Shown: positions 51,146 to 59,832 of the stretch, one piece after another | How positions within the stretch are numbered: position 1 is the stretch's first letter | Layout: the number at the start of each line of letters is the position of its first letter | Origin: Comamonas sp. JUb58 | GTDB lineage: Bacteria; Pseudomonadota; Gammaproteobacteria; Burkholderiales; Burkholderiaceae_C | NCBI RefSeq assembly: GCF_004364775.1 | Contig: NZ_SOAL01000005.1 | Coordinates: forward strand, 186,001-250,000 | DNA: 64,000 nucleotides | Reading direction: 5' to 3' | Notes under the pieces: model-generated | Database searches by the model: none | What the model saw: only the letters and a program-made list of their open reading frames with translations | What the model was told of the DNA's origin: nothing | Made by a program: the position numbers and the translations under genes

Positions 51146-52386
51146 GGCGCCTCGCAGTGACCGGCCGCCGGGCCGGCCTGGTGGCGCTGACCGGCGGGCT
51201 GCTGCTGCAGGCCTGCGCCAGCTGGGCCGCCATCGTGCTGCCATCGGCTGGCGCTGGCGATGCCGGCACGGCCGCCAGCAGCAGCCAGGCCCCGGCAGCG
51301 CCCGCCGCGCCGGGCGCCTCGTCGTCCATCCGCCTGCCGGCCCAGCGCAGCGATGCCAGCCTGCAGGCGCTGCGCAGACAGGCGCAGGAAGGCGATGTCA
51401 GCTCCCAGTTCGAGCTGGGCATGTACTACTACCAGAACGCCGGCCTGCCGCAAGCCGGCGCCCAGGCCCGCCAGTGGCTGGGCCAGGCCGCCGCACAAGG
51501 CGATGCCCGGGCCATGGCGGCGCTGGGCTACATGCTGGGCACGGGCACCGGAGGGGTGCGGGATGTGCCCAGCGGCCGCCAGTGGCTGCAGCGCGCAGCC
51601 GATGCGCGCCTGGCCAAGGCCACCTACCTGCTGTCCCTGGTCGAGCGCCGGGTGACCGGCCCCAAGGCCATGCAGCAGTCGCGCTTGCTGATGGAGCAGG
51701 CCGCGCGCGATGGCGATGCGATGGCGCTCAATGACCTGGCCGTTGAGCGCGAGCTCGAAGGGCGCATGAACGAGGCCAAGGAGCTGTACGCCCAGGCCCA
51801 GGCCGGAGGCAGCCAGACGGCGGCGCAGAACCTGGGCCGCATCGCCAGCTACCAGCGCGCCAGCACCTCCGAGCAGCTCGGCCGCCTGCGTGCCCGTGCC
51901 GACGAGGGCAATGCCAATGCGCTGCTGGAGCTGGCCTACCGCTACCACCTGGGGCGCGGCGTGCAGCGCAATTTCGCCACCGCCATCCAGTACTACCGGC
52001 GCGCCGCCGATGCCGGCTCGCCCAAGGCGCGCGAGTTTCTGGCGCTGATCTTCAGCCGCAGCAACGACAAGCAGCCGGTCATCGACGAAGCCTGGATGCA
52101 GGAGCTCGCCGCGCGCATCAATGCCGTGGCCCTGCAGGTCGAAGAAAAGCACCCCAGTGCGCCGCCGGATCGCCCGCAGCGCGTGGCCGACCCGCTCTCG
52201 CAGCTGAGCCAGCAGCCCTTTGCCTGGCCTGAGCCGCCCGCCGCCGATGGCGATGCGGTGATGGATACCAACACCCCGCCGCTCTCGCAGGAGCAGCTGG
52301 TGCCGAACGAGGGGCTCCCCGTTCCCGAGCATGCCCAAGGCATGCAGCCCTCCAACCTGAGTCACAACGCGCCGCTTACTGAGTAA
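51142..52386 (+). CDS. Sel1-repeat (SLR) exported protein
   Basis: The 414-residue protein has an N-terminal signal with a possible lipobox (LLLQAC). A Ala/Ser/Pro spacer is followed by about six Sel1-like repeats (about 75-320: SSQFELGMYYYQNAGLPQ, ARAMAALGYMLGTGTGG, ALLELAYRYHLGRGVQRNF), and the C-terminal tail is Pro/Gln/acidic. Sel1 proteins scaffold complexes in the periplasm. Its start overlaps the CsgG-like gene's stop (ATGA), so it is coupled and likely assists assembly or substrate delivery, as curli accessory proteins do. No csgE or csgF homologue is seen. Confidence 0.8.
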   Translation: MRRLAVTGRRAGLVALTGGLLLQACASWAAIVLPSAGAGDAGTAASSSQAPAAPAAPGASSSIRLPAQRSDASLQALRRQAQEGDVSSQFELGMYYYQNAGLPQAGAQARQWLGQAAAQGDARAMAALGYMLGTGTGGVRDVPSGRQWLQRAADARLAKATYLLSLVERRVTGPKAMQQSRLLMEQAARDGDAMALNDLAVERELEGRMNEAKELYAQAQAGGSQTAAQNLGRIASYQRASTSEQLGRLRARADEGNANALLELAYRYHLGRGVQRNFATAIQYYRRAADAGSPKAREFLALIFSRSNDKQPVIDEAWMQELAARINAVALQVEEKHPSAPPDRPQRVADPLSQLSQQPFAWPEPPAADGDAVMDTNTPPLSQEQLVPNEGLPVPEHAQGMQPSNLSHNAPLTE

Positions 52387-52403
52387 CGCAAGAAAGGACA
52401 AGC

Positions 52404-52973
52404 ATGCAACAACCCCAATTCAAGCAGGCCCTGGCCGTGCTGACCCTGAGCCTGGCCGCCGGCGGCGTCTGGGCACAAGGCGCCGTCATCTCGGCCCCCG
52501 GCGTCGATGTGCGCGGCGGCAGCCAAGGCGCCTCGGTCACCGTCAACGGCTCCGTCGTCAATGCGGCCTCGGGCCGTGGCGCCGTGGCCGAGACCAATAT
52601 CCCCGGCCGCAGCAGCACCGTGCACGGCGGTGCCGGTGGCGCAGCGGTCGTGGTCGAAGGCCAGGGCAAGTCCTCCACCACCGTGCGCAGCCAAAAGCGC
52701 AGCGGCGGCGGCAGCAACCAGGCCCATGTGAACGCCAATATGTCGGGCTCCAACCTGCCCCAGGCCAACTTTGCCGGCCACAGCTTCACCAATGTGGACC
52801 TGTCCAACTCCAACCTGCAGGGCGCCAACTTCCAGGGCGCCGAGCTGGTCAATGTGAGCCTGGACAACTCCAACCTGGCCGGCGCCAACCTGAGCGGTGC
52901 GACCCTGGTCAATGTGTCGATGGAAGGCGCATTGACCACCGGCGCGATCTGGACCAACGGCCAGCGCCGCTAA
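52404..52973 (+). CDS. Secreted protein with shared module and pentapeptide-repeat helix
   Basis: The 189-residue protein has a signal peptide (1-24, GVWA/QGAV). One copy of the locus-specific module (GASVTVNGSVVNAASG, 42-57, then TNIPG) is followed by a Ser/Gly-rich linker (about 70-110). About 13 pentapeptide repeats follow (113-177, for example LQGAN FQGAE, LAGAN LSGAT), expected to form a right-handed quadrilateral beta-helix. The fusion links the repeat family of proteins A-C to a rigid rod. It could be a cap, tip or surface-anchored subunit. It is the last gene of the set, 17 bases after the Sel1 gene. Confidence 0.82.
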   Translation: MQQPQFKQALAVLTLSLAAGGVWAQGAVISAPGVDVRGGSQGASVTVNGSVVNAASGRGAVAETNIPGRSSTVHGGAGGAAVVVEGQGKSSTTVRSQKRSGGGSNQAHVNANMSGSNLPQANFAGHSFTNVDLSNSNLQGANFQGAELVNVSLDNSNLAGANLSGATLVNVSMEGALTTGAIWTNGQRR

Positions 52974-53032
52974 GTACCCCTTCGGCAACCCTTCAAGCCT
53001 CCAGGCCGCCGGCCAGCCACTACCATTCGCGA

Positions 53033-53872
53033 ATGATGCAAATAAAATTCATTCGCAATGCTGGCTGGCTGCCCGGCCTGTTGGGCTTGGCGCTGCTGGC
53101 CGGTTGCGCTAGCCAGGCGCCGCACAGCGCCGCCAACACCGAGCTCGACCGGTCGACGATGTCACTGGCCGAAGCGCCCGATGTGCTGCTGCTGGGCGAG
53201 CAGCATGATGCCGCCGCGCACCAGCAGTGGCAGCAGGCCACGGTGGCGCACTGGGCGGCAAGGCGGCAACTGGCGGCCGTGGTGCTGGAGATGGCCGACG
53301 CCGGCCACAGCACCCAGGGCCTGGGCGCCGATGCCAGCGAAGCCCAGGTGCAGCAGGCACTGGCCTGGAATGACAAGGGCTGGCCTTGGCGCCACTACGG
53401 CCCTGCCGTGATGACGGCGGTAAAGGCGGGGGTGCCCGTGCTGGGCGGCAATCTGCCGCGTGCGCAGATGCGCGATGTGATGCAGCAAACCCGCTGGGAC
53501 AGCCACCTGCCCGCCGCTGCATGGCAGCGCCAGCTCAACGCGATTGCCGACGGCCACTGCGGCCTGCTACCCGCTAGCCAATTGGCCCCGATGGCGCGCA
53601 TCCAGCTCGCTAAAGATGAAAGCATGGCCAACACCGCCACGGCCCAGCTGCAGCCGGGCAAGACAGTGCTGCTGATCGCCGGGCGCGGCCATGTGCTGCG
53701 CAGCATTGGCATTCCCACCTGGCTGCCTGCGGGCACCCGCTCGGTGGTGGCCATTGGCCAGGCGGGCAGCCAGGCCCAGGCCGATGCGGCCGACCGCGAC
53801 TGGGTACACAGCACCCCGGCGCTGCCGGCCCAGGACCACTGCGCCGCGCTGCGCGAGAAGTGGAAAAAGTAA
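53033..53872 (+). CDS. ChaN-family (haem-binding-uptake-like) lipoprotein
   Basis: The 279-residue protein has a signal with lipobox LALLAGC (Cys25). A ChaN/PhuW-type domain follows (PF04187-like): DVLLLGEQHDAAAHQQWQ, VVLEMADAGHSTQ, and the late segment VLLIAGRGHVLRSIGIPTWL. In Campylobacter, ChaN is an iron-regulated lipoprotein that binds haem. There is no TonB receptor or haem oxygenase nearby. It lies 60 bases after the pentapeptide gene on the same strand but shows none of that locus's motifs, so the linkage may be accidental. It is convergent with garD, with only 4 bases between. Confidence 0.85.
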   Translation: MMQIKFIRNAGWLPGLLGLALLAGCASQAPHSAANTELDRSTMSLAEAPDVLLLGEQHDAAAHQQWQQATVAHWAARRQLAAVVLEMADAGHSTQGLGADASEAQVQQALAWNDKGWPWRHYGPAVMTAVKAGVPVLGGNLPRAQMRDVMQQTRWDSHLPAAAWQRQLNAIADGHCGLLPASQLAPMARIQLAKDESMANTATAQLQPGKTVLLIAGRGHVLRSIGIPTWLPAGTRSVVAIGQAGSQAQADAADRDWVHSTPALPAQDHCAALREKWKK

Positions 53873-53876
53873 GGCT

Positions 53877-55448
53877 TCAGGTCACCGGGGCGGGGTTGAA
53901 CAGCACCAGCGCATTGTGCAGCTGCCACTCTTCCGCCCAGGTCTTTTTGCGGCCGCTGGCCACCTCCAGCATCAGGCGGAACATCTCCCAGCCCATCTCC
54001 TCGATGGTCGCTTCGCCATCGGCAATGCGCCCGGCGTTCACATCCATCAGGTCATGCCAGCGGCGTGCCAGATCGCTGCGCGTCGCTACCTTGATCACAG
54101 GCACCTGCGCCAGCCCATACGGCGTGCCGCGCCCGGTGGTGAACACATGCAGGTTCATGCCGGCGGCCAGTTGCAAGGTGCCGCAGATGAAGTCGCTTGC
54201 GGGCGTGGCCGCATAGACCAGGCCGCGCTCAATGCCGCGCTCGGCCAGCCTCTGGCCGGGTGACAGCACGCCGGTGATGGGCGCCGTGCCGCTCTTGATG
54301 ATCGAGCCCATGGCCTTTTCCACGATGTTGGACAGGCCGCCCTTCTTGTTGCCCGGCGTGGTGTTGGCGCTGCGGTCCACCTTGCCCTTGTCCAGGTAGG
54401 CGTCGTACCAGGCCATCTCGTCGATCATGGCCTGCGCCACCTCGGGGCTGGAAGCGCGGGAGGTCAGCTGGTCAATGCCATCGCGCACCTCGGTCACTTC
54501 GCTGAACATCACCGTGGCACCGGCGCGCACCAGCAGATCGGTGCAAAAGCCGACCGCCGGGTTGGCGGTCACGCCGCTGAAGGCATCGCTGCCACCGCAC
54601 TGCACGCCCACCACCAGGGCACTGGCTGGCACGGTCTCGCGCCGGCGCTGGTTCAGCCGTGCCAGGTGTGCCTCCGCCCGGGTCATGATCGATGCAACCA
54701 TCGACATGAAGCCCACATGGGCCTCGTCCTGCAGGCAGACCACATCAAGCTCGGGCGCGCGCTCGTCGGTGATCGGGAAAGAGCCCGGCGGCAGCAGGCG
54801 CTCGGGCTGCAGCTTTTCGCAGCCCAGGCTCACGACCATCACCTCGCCGCCAAAGTTCGGGTTGTGGCTGATGTTGCGCAAGGTGCGCTGCGGAATGTCG
54901 GCACCCACCGCATCAATGGCCACGCCGCAGCCATAGCTGTGCTCCAGCCCGACGACATCGTCAACCTGCGGGTAGCGCGGCAGCAGCTCGGCCTTGATGC
55001 GGCGCACCGCAAAATCCAGCACGCCGGCCACACACTGCACCGTGGTGGTGATGGCCAGGATATTGCGCGTGCCCACCGTGCCATCGGCATTGCGGTAGCC
55101 CTCGAAGGTATAGCCCTCCAGCGGTGGCAGATCAGGGGCTTGCACGGTCGCAATCGGCAGGCCAACCAACGAGCGGGCCTCGGGCATCTGCAGCAGGCGC
55201 TCATGCACCCAGCTGCCCGCCGCAATCGCCTGGCGCGCATAGCCGATGACCACGTTGTAGCGGCGCACGGCCTCGCCTTCTGCCAGGTCCACCAAGGCGA
55301 CCTTGTGGGCCTGCGGCACCTGCTCGACCAGGCGCAGGCCCGAGGGCAGCACCGTGCCGGCCGGCAGGCCGCCGTCATTGGCGATGATCGCGACGTTGTC
55401 CGCCGCATGCATGGAAATCGAAAGTGGGGTCGTTCTGGCTTGTGTCAT
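53877..55448 (-). CDS. garD: Galactarate dehydratase (UxaA/GarD family)
   Basis: GarD dehydrates galactarate (mucate) to 5-keto-4-deoxy-glucarate. The 523-residue product has the N-terminal SAF-like domain ([20 protein letters not shown]). The altronate/galactarate dehydratase core follows, with [53 protein letters not shown] and [10 protein letters not shown]. The length equals that of enterobacterial GarD. It is the last gene of the uronate operon, whose upstream genes make the galactarate and glucarate substrates. Confidence 0.93.
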   Translation of the reverse strand: MTQARTTPLSISMHAADNVAIIANDGGLPAGTVLPSGLRLVEQVPQAHKVALVDLAEGEAVRRYNVVIGYARQAIAAGSWVHERLLQMPEARSLVGLPIATVQAPDLPPLEGYTFEGYRNADGTVGTRNILAITTTVQCVAGVLDFAVRRIKAELLPRYPQVDDVVGLEHSYGCGVAIDAVGADIPQRTLRNISHNPNFGGEVMVVSLGCEKLQPERLLPPGSFPITDERAPELDVVCLQDEAHVGFMSMVASIMTRAEAHLARLNQRRRETVPASALVVGVQCGGSDAFSGVTANPAVGFCTDLLVRAGATVMFSEVTEVRDGIDQLTSRASSPEVAQAMIDEMAWYDAYLDKGKVDRSANTTPGNKKGGLSNIVEKAMGSIIKSGTAPITGVLSPGQRLAERGIERGLVYAATPASDFICGTLQLAAGMNLHVFTTGRGTPYGLAQVPVIKVATRSDLARRWHDLMDVNAGRIADGEATIEEMGWEMFRLMLEVASGRKKTWAEEWQLHNALVLFNPAPVT

Positions 55449-55542
55449 ATCAAATACTCTCTGGCGCGGGGCACCAGCAGCTTAACGTGCTGGTGCAACC
55501 CGGCCGCGCGGCCCTGTCAGTCACCGGGCCGGCTGCTCACGG

Positions 55543-56544
55543 TCAATCGGCCTTGATGCCGGCGGCCTGGATCACCTGCGCCCATTTGGCCACCTCGGCC
55601 TTCTGGAACTCGGCCAGCTCGGCCGGCGTCATCGTCGAAGGCTGCATGCCAAAGGCCTTCAGGCGGGCCTGTACCTCGGGCGTGGCGACGATCTTCATGA
55701 TCTCGGCATGCAGGCGGTCCACCACCGGCTTGGGCGTACCCGCAGGCGCAAACACCGCCTGCCAGGAACCCATGTCAAAGCCCTTTTCACCGGCCTCGGC
55801 AATGGTGGGCACATCGGGCAGGGATTCCAGGCGCTTGGAGCTGGTCACCGCAATCGGGCGCAGCTTGCCGGCCTGGATATGCGGGCCGACCACCAGGGCC
55901 GTGTCAAACATCATGTCCACCTGGCCGCCGATGACATCCTGCACCGCCGGGCCGCTGCCCTTGTAGGGCACATGGGTGAACTTGACCCCCGTCTGGTAGG
56001 CCAGCAGCTCCAGCGCCATGTGGTTGGAGGTGCCGCTACCGGGCGATGCCGAGGTCAGCCCACCGCTGGAGGCCTTGGCCTTGCTGCCGGCCATCACATC
56101 GGCCAGGGTCTTGAAGGGGCTGGAGGCGGGCACCACCAGCACCAGCGGCCCCGAGCCCAGCATCGCGACCGGCGTGAAGGACTTGACCGGGTCGTAGTCG
56201 AGCTTGGAGTAGAGGCTGATATTGATCGCATGCGAGCTGATGGTGCCACCCAGGATGGTGTAGCCATCGGGCGCCGCACGCGCGGCCAGGGCCGAGCCCA
56301 CGCTGCCGCCGGCACCGCCCTTGTTTTCGATGATCATCGGCGTGCCCAGCGCCTTGCCCAGCGGCTGGGCCACCACACGCGCCAGGGTATCGGTATTGCC
56401 ACCGGGCGGAAACGGCACCAGGTAGGTGATGGATTTGCCGGTGGGCCAGCTGCTTTGCGCCAGCGCGGATGTGCTGGCCAGGCCGGCGCCCAGCATCAGG
56501 GCGCTGGCTGCGAGCGAGCTTTGGATCAGGGTTCTGCGTTGCAT
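55543..56544 (-). CDS. Bug-family tripartite tricarboxylate transporter receptor
   Basis: The 333-residue periplasmic receptor has a signal peptide (about 1-29, TSALA/QSSWP) and the family segments KSITYLVPFPPGGNTDT, TPMIIENKGGAGGSVGSA and GYTILGG. A ribosome site (AAGGAGA) lies about 5 bases before the ATG. It sits between gudD and garD, so its ligand is probably an aldarate or uronate. No TctAB genes are adjacent; a complete TRAP transporter is encoded in the same operon. Confidence 0.9.
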   Translation of the reverse strand: MQRRTLIQSSLAASALMLGAGLASTSALAQSSWPTGKSITYLVPFPPGGNTDTLARVVAQPLGKALGTPMIIENKGGAGGSVGSALAARAAPDGYTILGGTISSHAINISLYSKLDYDPVKSFTPVAMLGSGPLVLVVPASSPFKTLADVMAGSKAKASSGGLTSASPGSGTSNHMALELLAYQTGVKFTHVPYKGSGPAVQDVIGGQVDMMFDTALVVGPHIQAGKLRPIAVTSSKRLESLPDVPTIAEAGEKGFDMGSWQAVFAPAGTPKPVVDRLHAEIMKIVATPEVQARLKAFGMQPSTMTPAELAEFQKAEVAKWAQVIQAAGIKAD

Positions 56545-56593
56545 GGATGTCTCCTTGGTTTGTAATCGTCGAAAGCAATGAACTCGGTGGGTA

Positions 56594-57889
56594 TCAAAAA
56601 CGCGGCTGCTTGCCGTCAAAGCTGGGGTCGTACTTGCGCATCTGGCCCAGGTCATCGCGGTTGCGGATGCCGCAGTGCAGGTAGTTGTCATGCAGGCGCG
56701 CCAGCGCGTTGCGGTCCAGGCGCACGCCCAGGCCTGGCGTTGTCGGCACACGCAGGCTGCCGGCTTCAAACTGCAGGCGCCCGCCCTCGATGACCTCCTC
56801 GTCCTGCCAGGGGTAGTGGGTGTCGCAGGCATAGGTGAGCAAGGGCACGCTGGCGCAGAGATGCGTCATCGCCACCAGGCTGATGCCCAGGTGCGAGTTG
56901 CTGTGCATCGACAGGCCCAGATCAAAGGTGCGGCACAGGGTGGACAGGCGCTGCGTCGCGCGCAGACCGCCCCAGTAGTGGTGGTCGCTCAGCACAATCT
57001 TCACCGGGCAGCCCATCTCGGCATTGCGCCGGAACTCGGCAAAATCGGTCACCACCATATTGGTGGCCAGCGGCACCTCGCAGGCGCGGGCCACCGCCGC
57101 CATGCCATCCAGCCCGGGCGCCGGGTCTTCGTAGTACTCCAGCACGCCGCGCAGCTTGTCGACAATGCGCAGGCTGGTCTCCACCGTCCAGTTGGCATTC
57201 GGATCGATGCGCAAAGGCAGGCCGGGAAAGGCCTCGGCCAGGGCCAGAATGCCGGCAGCCTCCTCATCGGGCGGCAAGGTCCCGGCCTTCAACTTGATGC
57301 TCTGGAAGCCGTACTGGCCAATCATGCGCTGCGCCTGCGCCACCAGCTGCTGCGGTGTCAGCGCCTCGCCCCAGGCATCGGGCGCATAGGGCTGGCCGGC
57401 ATGCTCGGCGTACTTGTAGAACAGATAGGCCGAGAACGGCACGCTGCTGCGCGCCGCGCCCCCCAGCAGATCGACCACCGGCGCATTGGCCATCTGGCCT
57501 TGCAGATCGAGCATGGCCACCTCAAAAGCGCTGACCACCTTGGCCACTGTTTTGGACACATGGGTGCCCGGCGCCAGCGATACCTGCTGGCCCAAGAACT
57601 CCGATGCCGTCTGCACCGGCGGAGCCACCAGCACGGCCACCCGCTGCTCCATCTCGTTCAGCGCCCAGGGCGACAGCCCCACCAAGGCCGGTGCCGCCTT
57701 GGCCAGCGCATCGAGCATGGGCTGGTCGCCATAGCTTTCATTGATCCCCACCAGGCCCGAGGCGGTCTCGATCTCGATGATGGAGCGCAGTGCCCAGGGT
57801 TCATGGATGCCGGCAGCGTTGAGCAACGGCGGGTCGCGGAAGGCAATCGGCGTGATGCGGATATGGCGAATGGCGTGTGAGGTACTCAT
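56594..57889 (-). CDS. gudD: Glucarate dehydratase (enolase superfamily)
   Basis: GudD dehydrates D-glucarate to 5-keto-4-deoxy-glucarate. The 431-residue enzyme shows the enolase-superfamily residues in order: KxK in SIKLKAG, the metal ligand Asp in RIDPNANW, Glu in EYYEDPAPG, then the glucarate-dehydratase-type LSDHHYWGG and LSMHSNSHLGIS, which holds the catalytic His. Near the C-terminus, TYACDTHYPWQDEEVI is also family-typical. It lies between the TRAP large permease and the Bug receptor. Confidence 0.92.
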   Translation of the reverse strand: MSTSHAIRHIRITPIAFRDPPLLNAAGIHEPWALRSIIEIETASGLVGINESYGDQPMLDALAKAAPALVGLSPWALNEMEQRVAVLVAPPVQTASEFLGQQVSLAPGTHVSKTVAKVVSAFEVAMLDLQGQMANAPVVDLLGGAARSSVPFSAYLFYKYAEHAGQPYAPDAWGEALTPQQLVAQAQRMIGQYGFQSIKLKAGTLPPDEEAAGILALAEAFPGLPLRIDPNANWTVETSLRIVDKLRGVLEYYEDPAPGLDGMAAVARACEVPLATNMVVTDFAEFRRNAEMGCPVKIVLSDHHYWGGLRATQRLSTLCRTFDLGLSMHSNSHLGISLVAMTHLCASVPLLTYACDTHYPWQDEEVIEGGRLQFEAGSLRVPTTPGLGVRLDRNALARLHDNYLHCGIRNRDDLGQMRKYDPSFDGKQPRF

Positions 57890-57943
57890 CGTGAAAACGC
57901 AGAAGAAAGCAGAAGGGGTGAAGGGGTGAGAGGCAATGAACGC

Positions 57944-59239
57944 TTAGCGCACGGTCATGAAGATCTGCGGCAGCCAGGTGGTGAAGGCCGGCACAAAGGT
58001 CACCAGGCCCAGCGCAAAGATCAGCGCGCCATAGAACGGCCAGATGGTGCGCATGACGGTGCCCACCGACACGCCGCCAATGGCGCAGCCGACAAACTGG
58101 GTGGTGCCCACCGGCGGCGTGTTCAGGCCCAGCGCGCAATTGATCAGCAGCACAATGCCGAACTGCACCGAGCTCATGCCGTAGTGCTGGGCAATCGGCA
58201 GGAAGATGGGCGTGCACAGCAAGATGGTGGCGGCCATGTCGAGGAAGGTGCCGAGCAGGAACAGGATGATGTTGATCAGCAGGAACACCATCCAGGGCGT
58301 AGTGGTCACCTGGGCCAGCATCTGGCCGGTGAGCTCGGCCACGCCGTAGAGGCTGATCAGGTAGCCAAAGGTGCTGGAGATACCGATCAGCAGCAGGATG
58401 ATGCCGGTGTTGCGCACCGCCTTGGAGGCGGCCTTGACAAAGTGCGACCAGCTCAGCGACCGGTAGACAAACACCGTCAGCGCCAGCGCATACAGCACGG
58501 CCACGACGGCCGATTCGGTGGCGGTGAACACGCCCGACAGAATGCCGCCCAGGATCAGCACCACCACAAACAGGCCCGGCAGCGCCGCCGCCAAGCTGCG
58601 CCCCACCACCTGCCAGCCGGGGAAGGTACCGGCCGGGTAGCCCCGGCGGCGTGCCACCCAGTAGGCCGCGCCCAGATTGCTCAGGGTCAGGATGATGGCC
58701 GGAATGATGGCCGCCAGGATCAGCGCCGCAATCGACACCTTGCCGCTGGCTGCCAGCGCATAGATGATGATGTTGTGGCTGGTCGGCATCAGCGCGCCCA
58801 CCAGGGCCGCATGCGTGGTCACGTTGACGGCGTAGTCCGCGTGGTAGCCCTCTTTCTTCATCATCGGGATCATCACCGCGCCCATGGCCGAGACATCGGC
58901 CACCGGCGAGCCCGAGACACCGCCAAACAAGGTGCAGGCCACCACATTGGACATGCCCAGGCCGCCGCGCACATGGCCGATCAGCGCCCGCGCAAAGTTG
59001 ACGATGCGGTCGGCAATGCCGCCGTGCAGCATCAGCTCACCGGCAAAGATGAAGAAGGGAATCGCCAGGAAGGAGAACACCCCCATGCCGGCGGTCATCT
59101 GTTGAAAACCCACCTCCAGCGGCAGCCCCTCGTAGGCCAGGGTGGCCAGCGCAGACAGGCCAATGGAGAAGGCCACCGGCACGCCCAGCAGCAGCAGGAC
59201 GGCAAAGCTCAGGCTCAGAATCAGCAAGGCTGTGGTCAT
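57944..59239 (-). CDS. dctM: TRAP transporter large permease (DctM type)
   Basis: The 431-residue protein has about 12 hydrophobic helices and TRAP-M motifs: VPVAFSIGLSALATL at the start, GGVSGSPVADVSAMGAVMIP, MPTSHNIIIYALAASG, and a late helix pair with FLDMAATILLCTPIFLPIA. It forms the channel with DctQ and uses the Na+ gradient to import the DctP-bound substrate. Context makes galacturonate or glucuronate (or their aldarates) the likely substrate. It is 10 bases downstream of dctQ. Confidence 0.94.
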   Translation of the reverse strand: MTTALLILSLSFAVLLLLGVPVAFSIGLSALATLAYEGLPLEVGFQQMTAGMGVFSFLAIPFFIFAGELMLHGGIADRIVNFARALIGHVRGGLGMSNVVACTLFGGVSGSPVADVSAMGAVMIPMMKKEGYHADYAVNVTTHAALVGALMPTSHNIIIYALAASGKVSIAALILAAIIPAIILTLSNLGAAYWVARRRGYPAGTFPGWQVVGRSLAAALPGLFVVVLILGGILSGVFTATESAVVAVLYALALTVFVYRSLSWSHFVKAASKAVRNTGIILLLIGISSTFGYLISLYGVAELTGQMLAQVTTTPWMVFLLINIILFLLGTFLDMAATILLCTPIFLPIAQHYGMSSVQFGIVLLINCALGLNTPPVGTTQFVGCAIGGVSVGTVMRTIWPFYGALIFALGLVTFVPAFTTWLPQIFMTVR

Positions 59240-59249
59240 CGCCGCGCTC

Positions 59250-59732
59250 CTAGTTGGGCTGCACTTCGCGGCCTTGCGCGAGTGCGATCAGGTGTTCGAT
59301 GGAAAACAGCACGATCAGGCTGCCGGCAATGATGGCGGGCACGTATTTCCAGCCTTCGGAAACGCCCAGGGTTGGCAGGCGGTAGTCCCAGACCGATTCG
59401 GCCAGCGATGCGCAGCCATAGGCCATGGTGGCGCCAAACAGCAGAATCAGCGCATGGATCAGAAACTCCATCTTGGTGCGCAGCCAGTCCGGCGCCAGCA
59501 CCAGCAGCGATTCCAGCCCGATATGGCCGCTGTCACGCACGCCGACGGCAACGCCGAACATGGTCACATAGAGCACCAGCAACAGCGACAGGCTCTCGGC
59601 CCAGGTCGGCGTGTTGTTGAGCACATAGCGGCCAAACACCTGCCAGCTGACGGCAGCAATCAGCAGCATCAGGCCGGCAATACCCAGCCACATGCACAAG
59701 CGCGACAAGGCGCTGCAAATCTTGGTAAACAT
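59250..59732 (-). CDS. dctQ: TRAP transporter small permease (DctQ type)
   Basis: The 160-residue protein starts MFTKICSALS and has four transmembrane helices. The DctQ signature is VFGRYVLNNTPTWAESLSLL, followed by RDSGHIGLESLLVLAP in the cytoplasmic loop. It is the small membrane subunit partnering DctM. The upstream frame to 59783 is not needed. It sits between dctP and dctM in the uronate operon. Confidence 0.92.
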   Translation of the reverse strand: MFTKICSALSRLCMWLGIAGLMLLIAAVSWQVFGRYVLNNTPTWAESLSLLLVLYVTMFGVAVGVRDSGHIGLESLLVLAPDWLRTKMEFLIHALILLFGATMAYGCASLAESVWDYRLPTLGVSEGWKYVPAIIAGSLIVLFSIEHLIALAQGREVQPN

Positions 59733-59832
59733 CGTGGTGCCCGAGCAGCCCGGGGGCGCACAGCCTCCGGGCGATGGTTGCAAGGAGCCAGCACCCGGCG
59801 GGCACTGGCATTGGCTTGGGGTCAGCGGCTCA

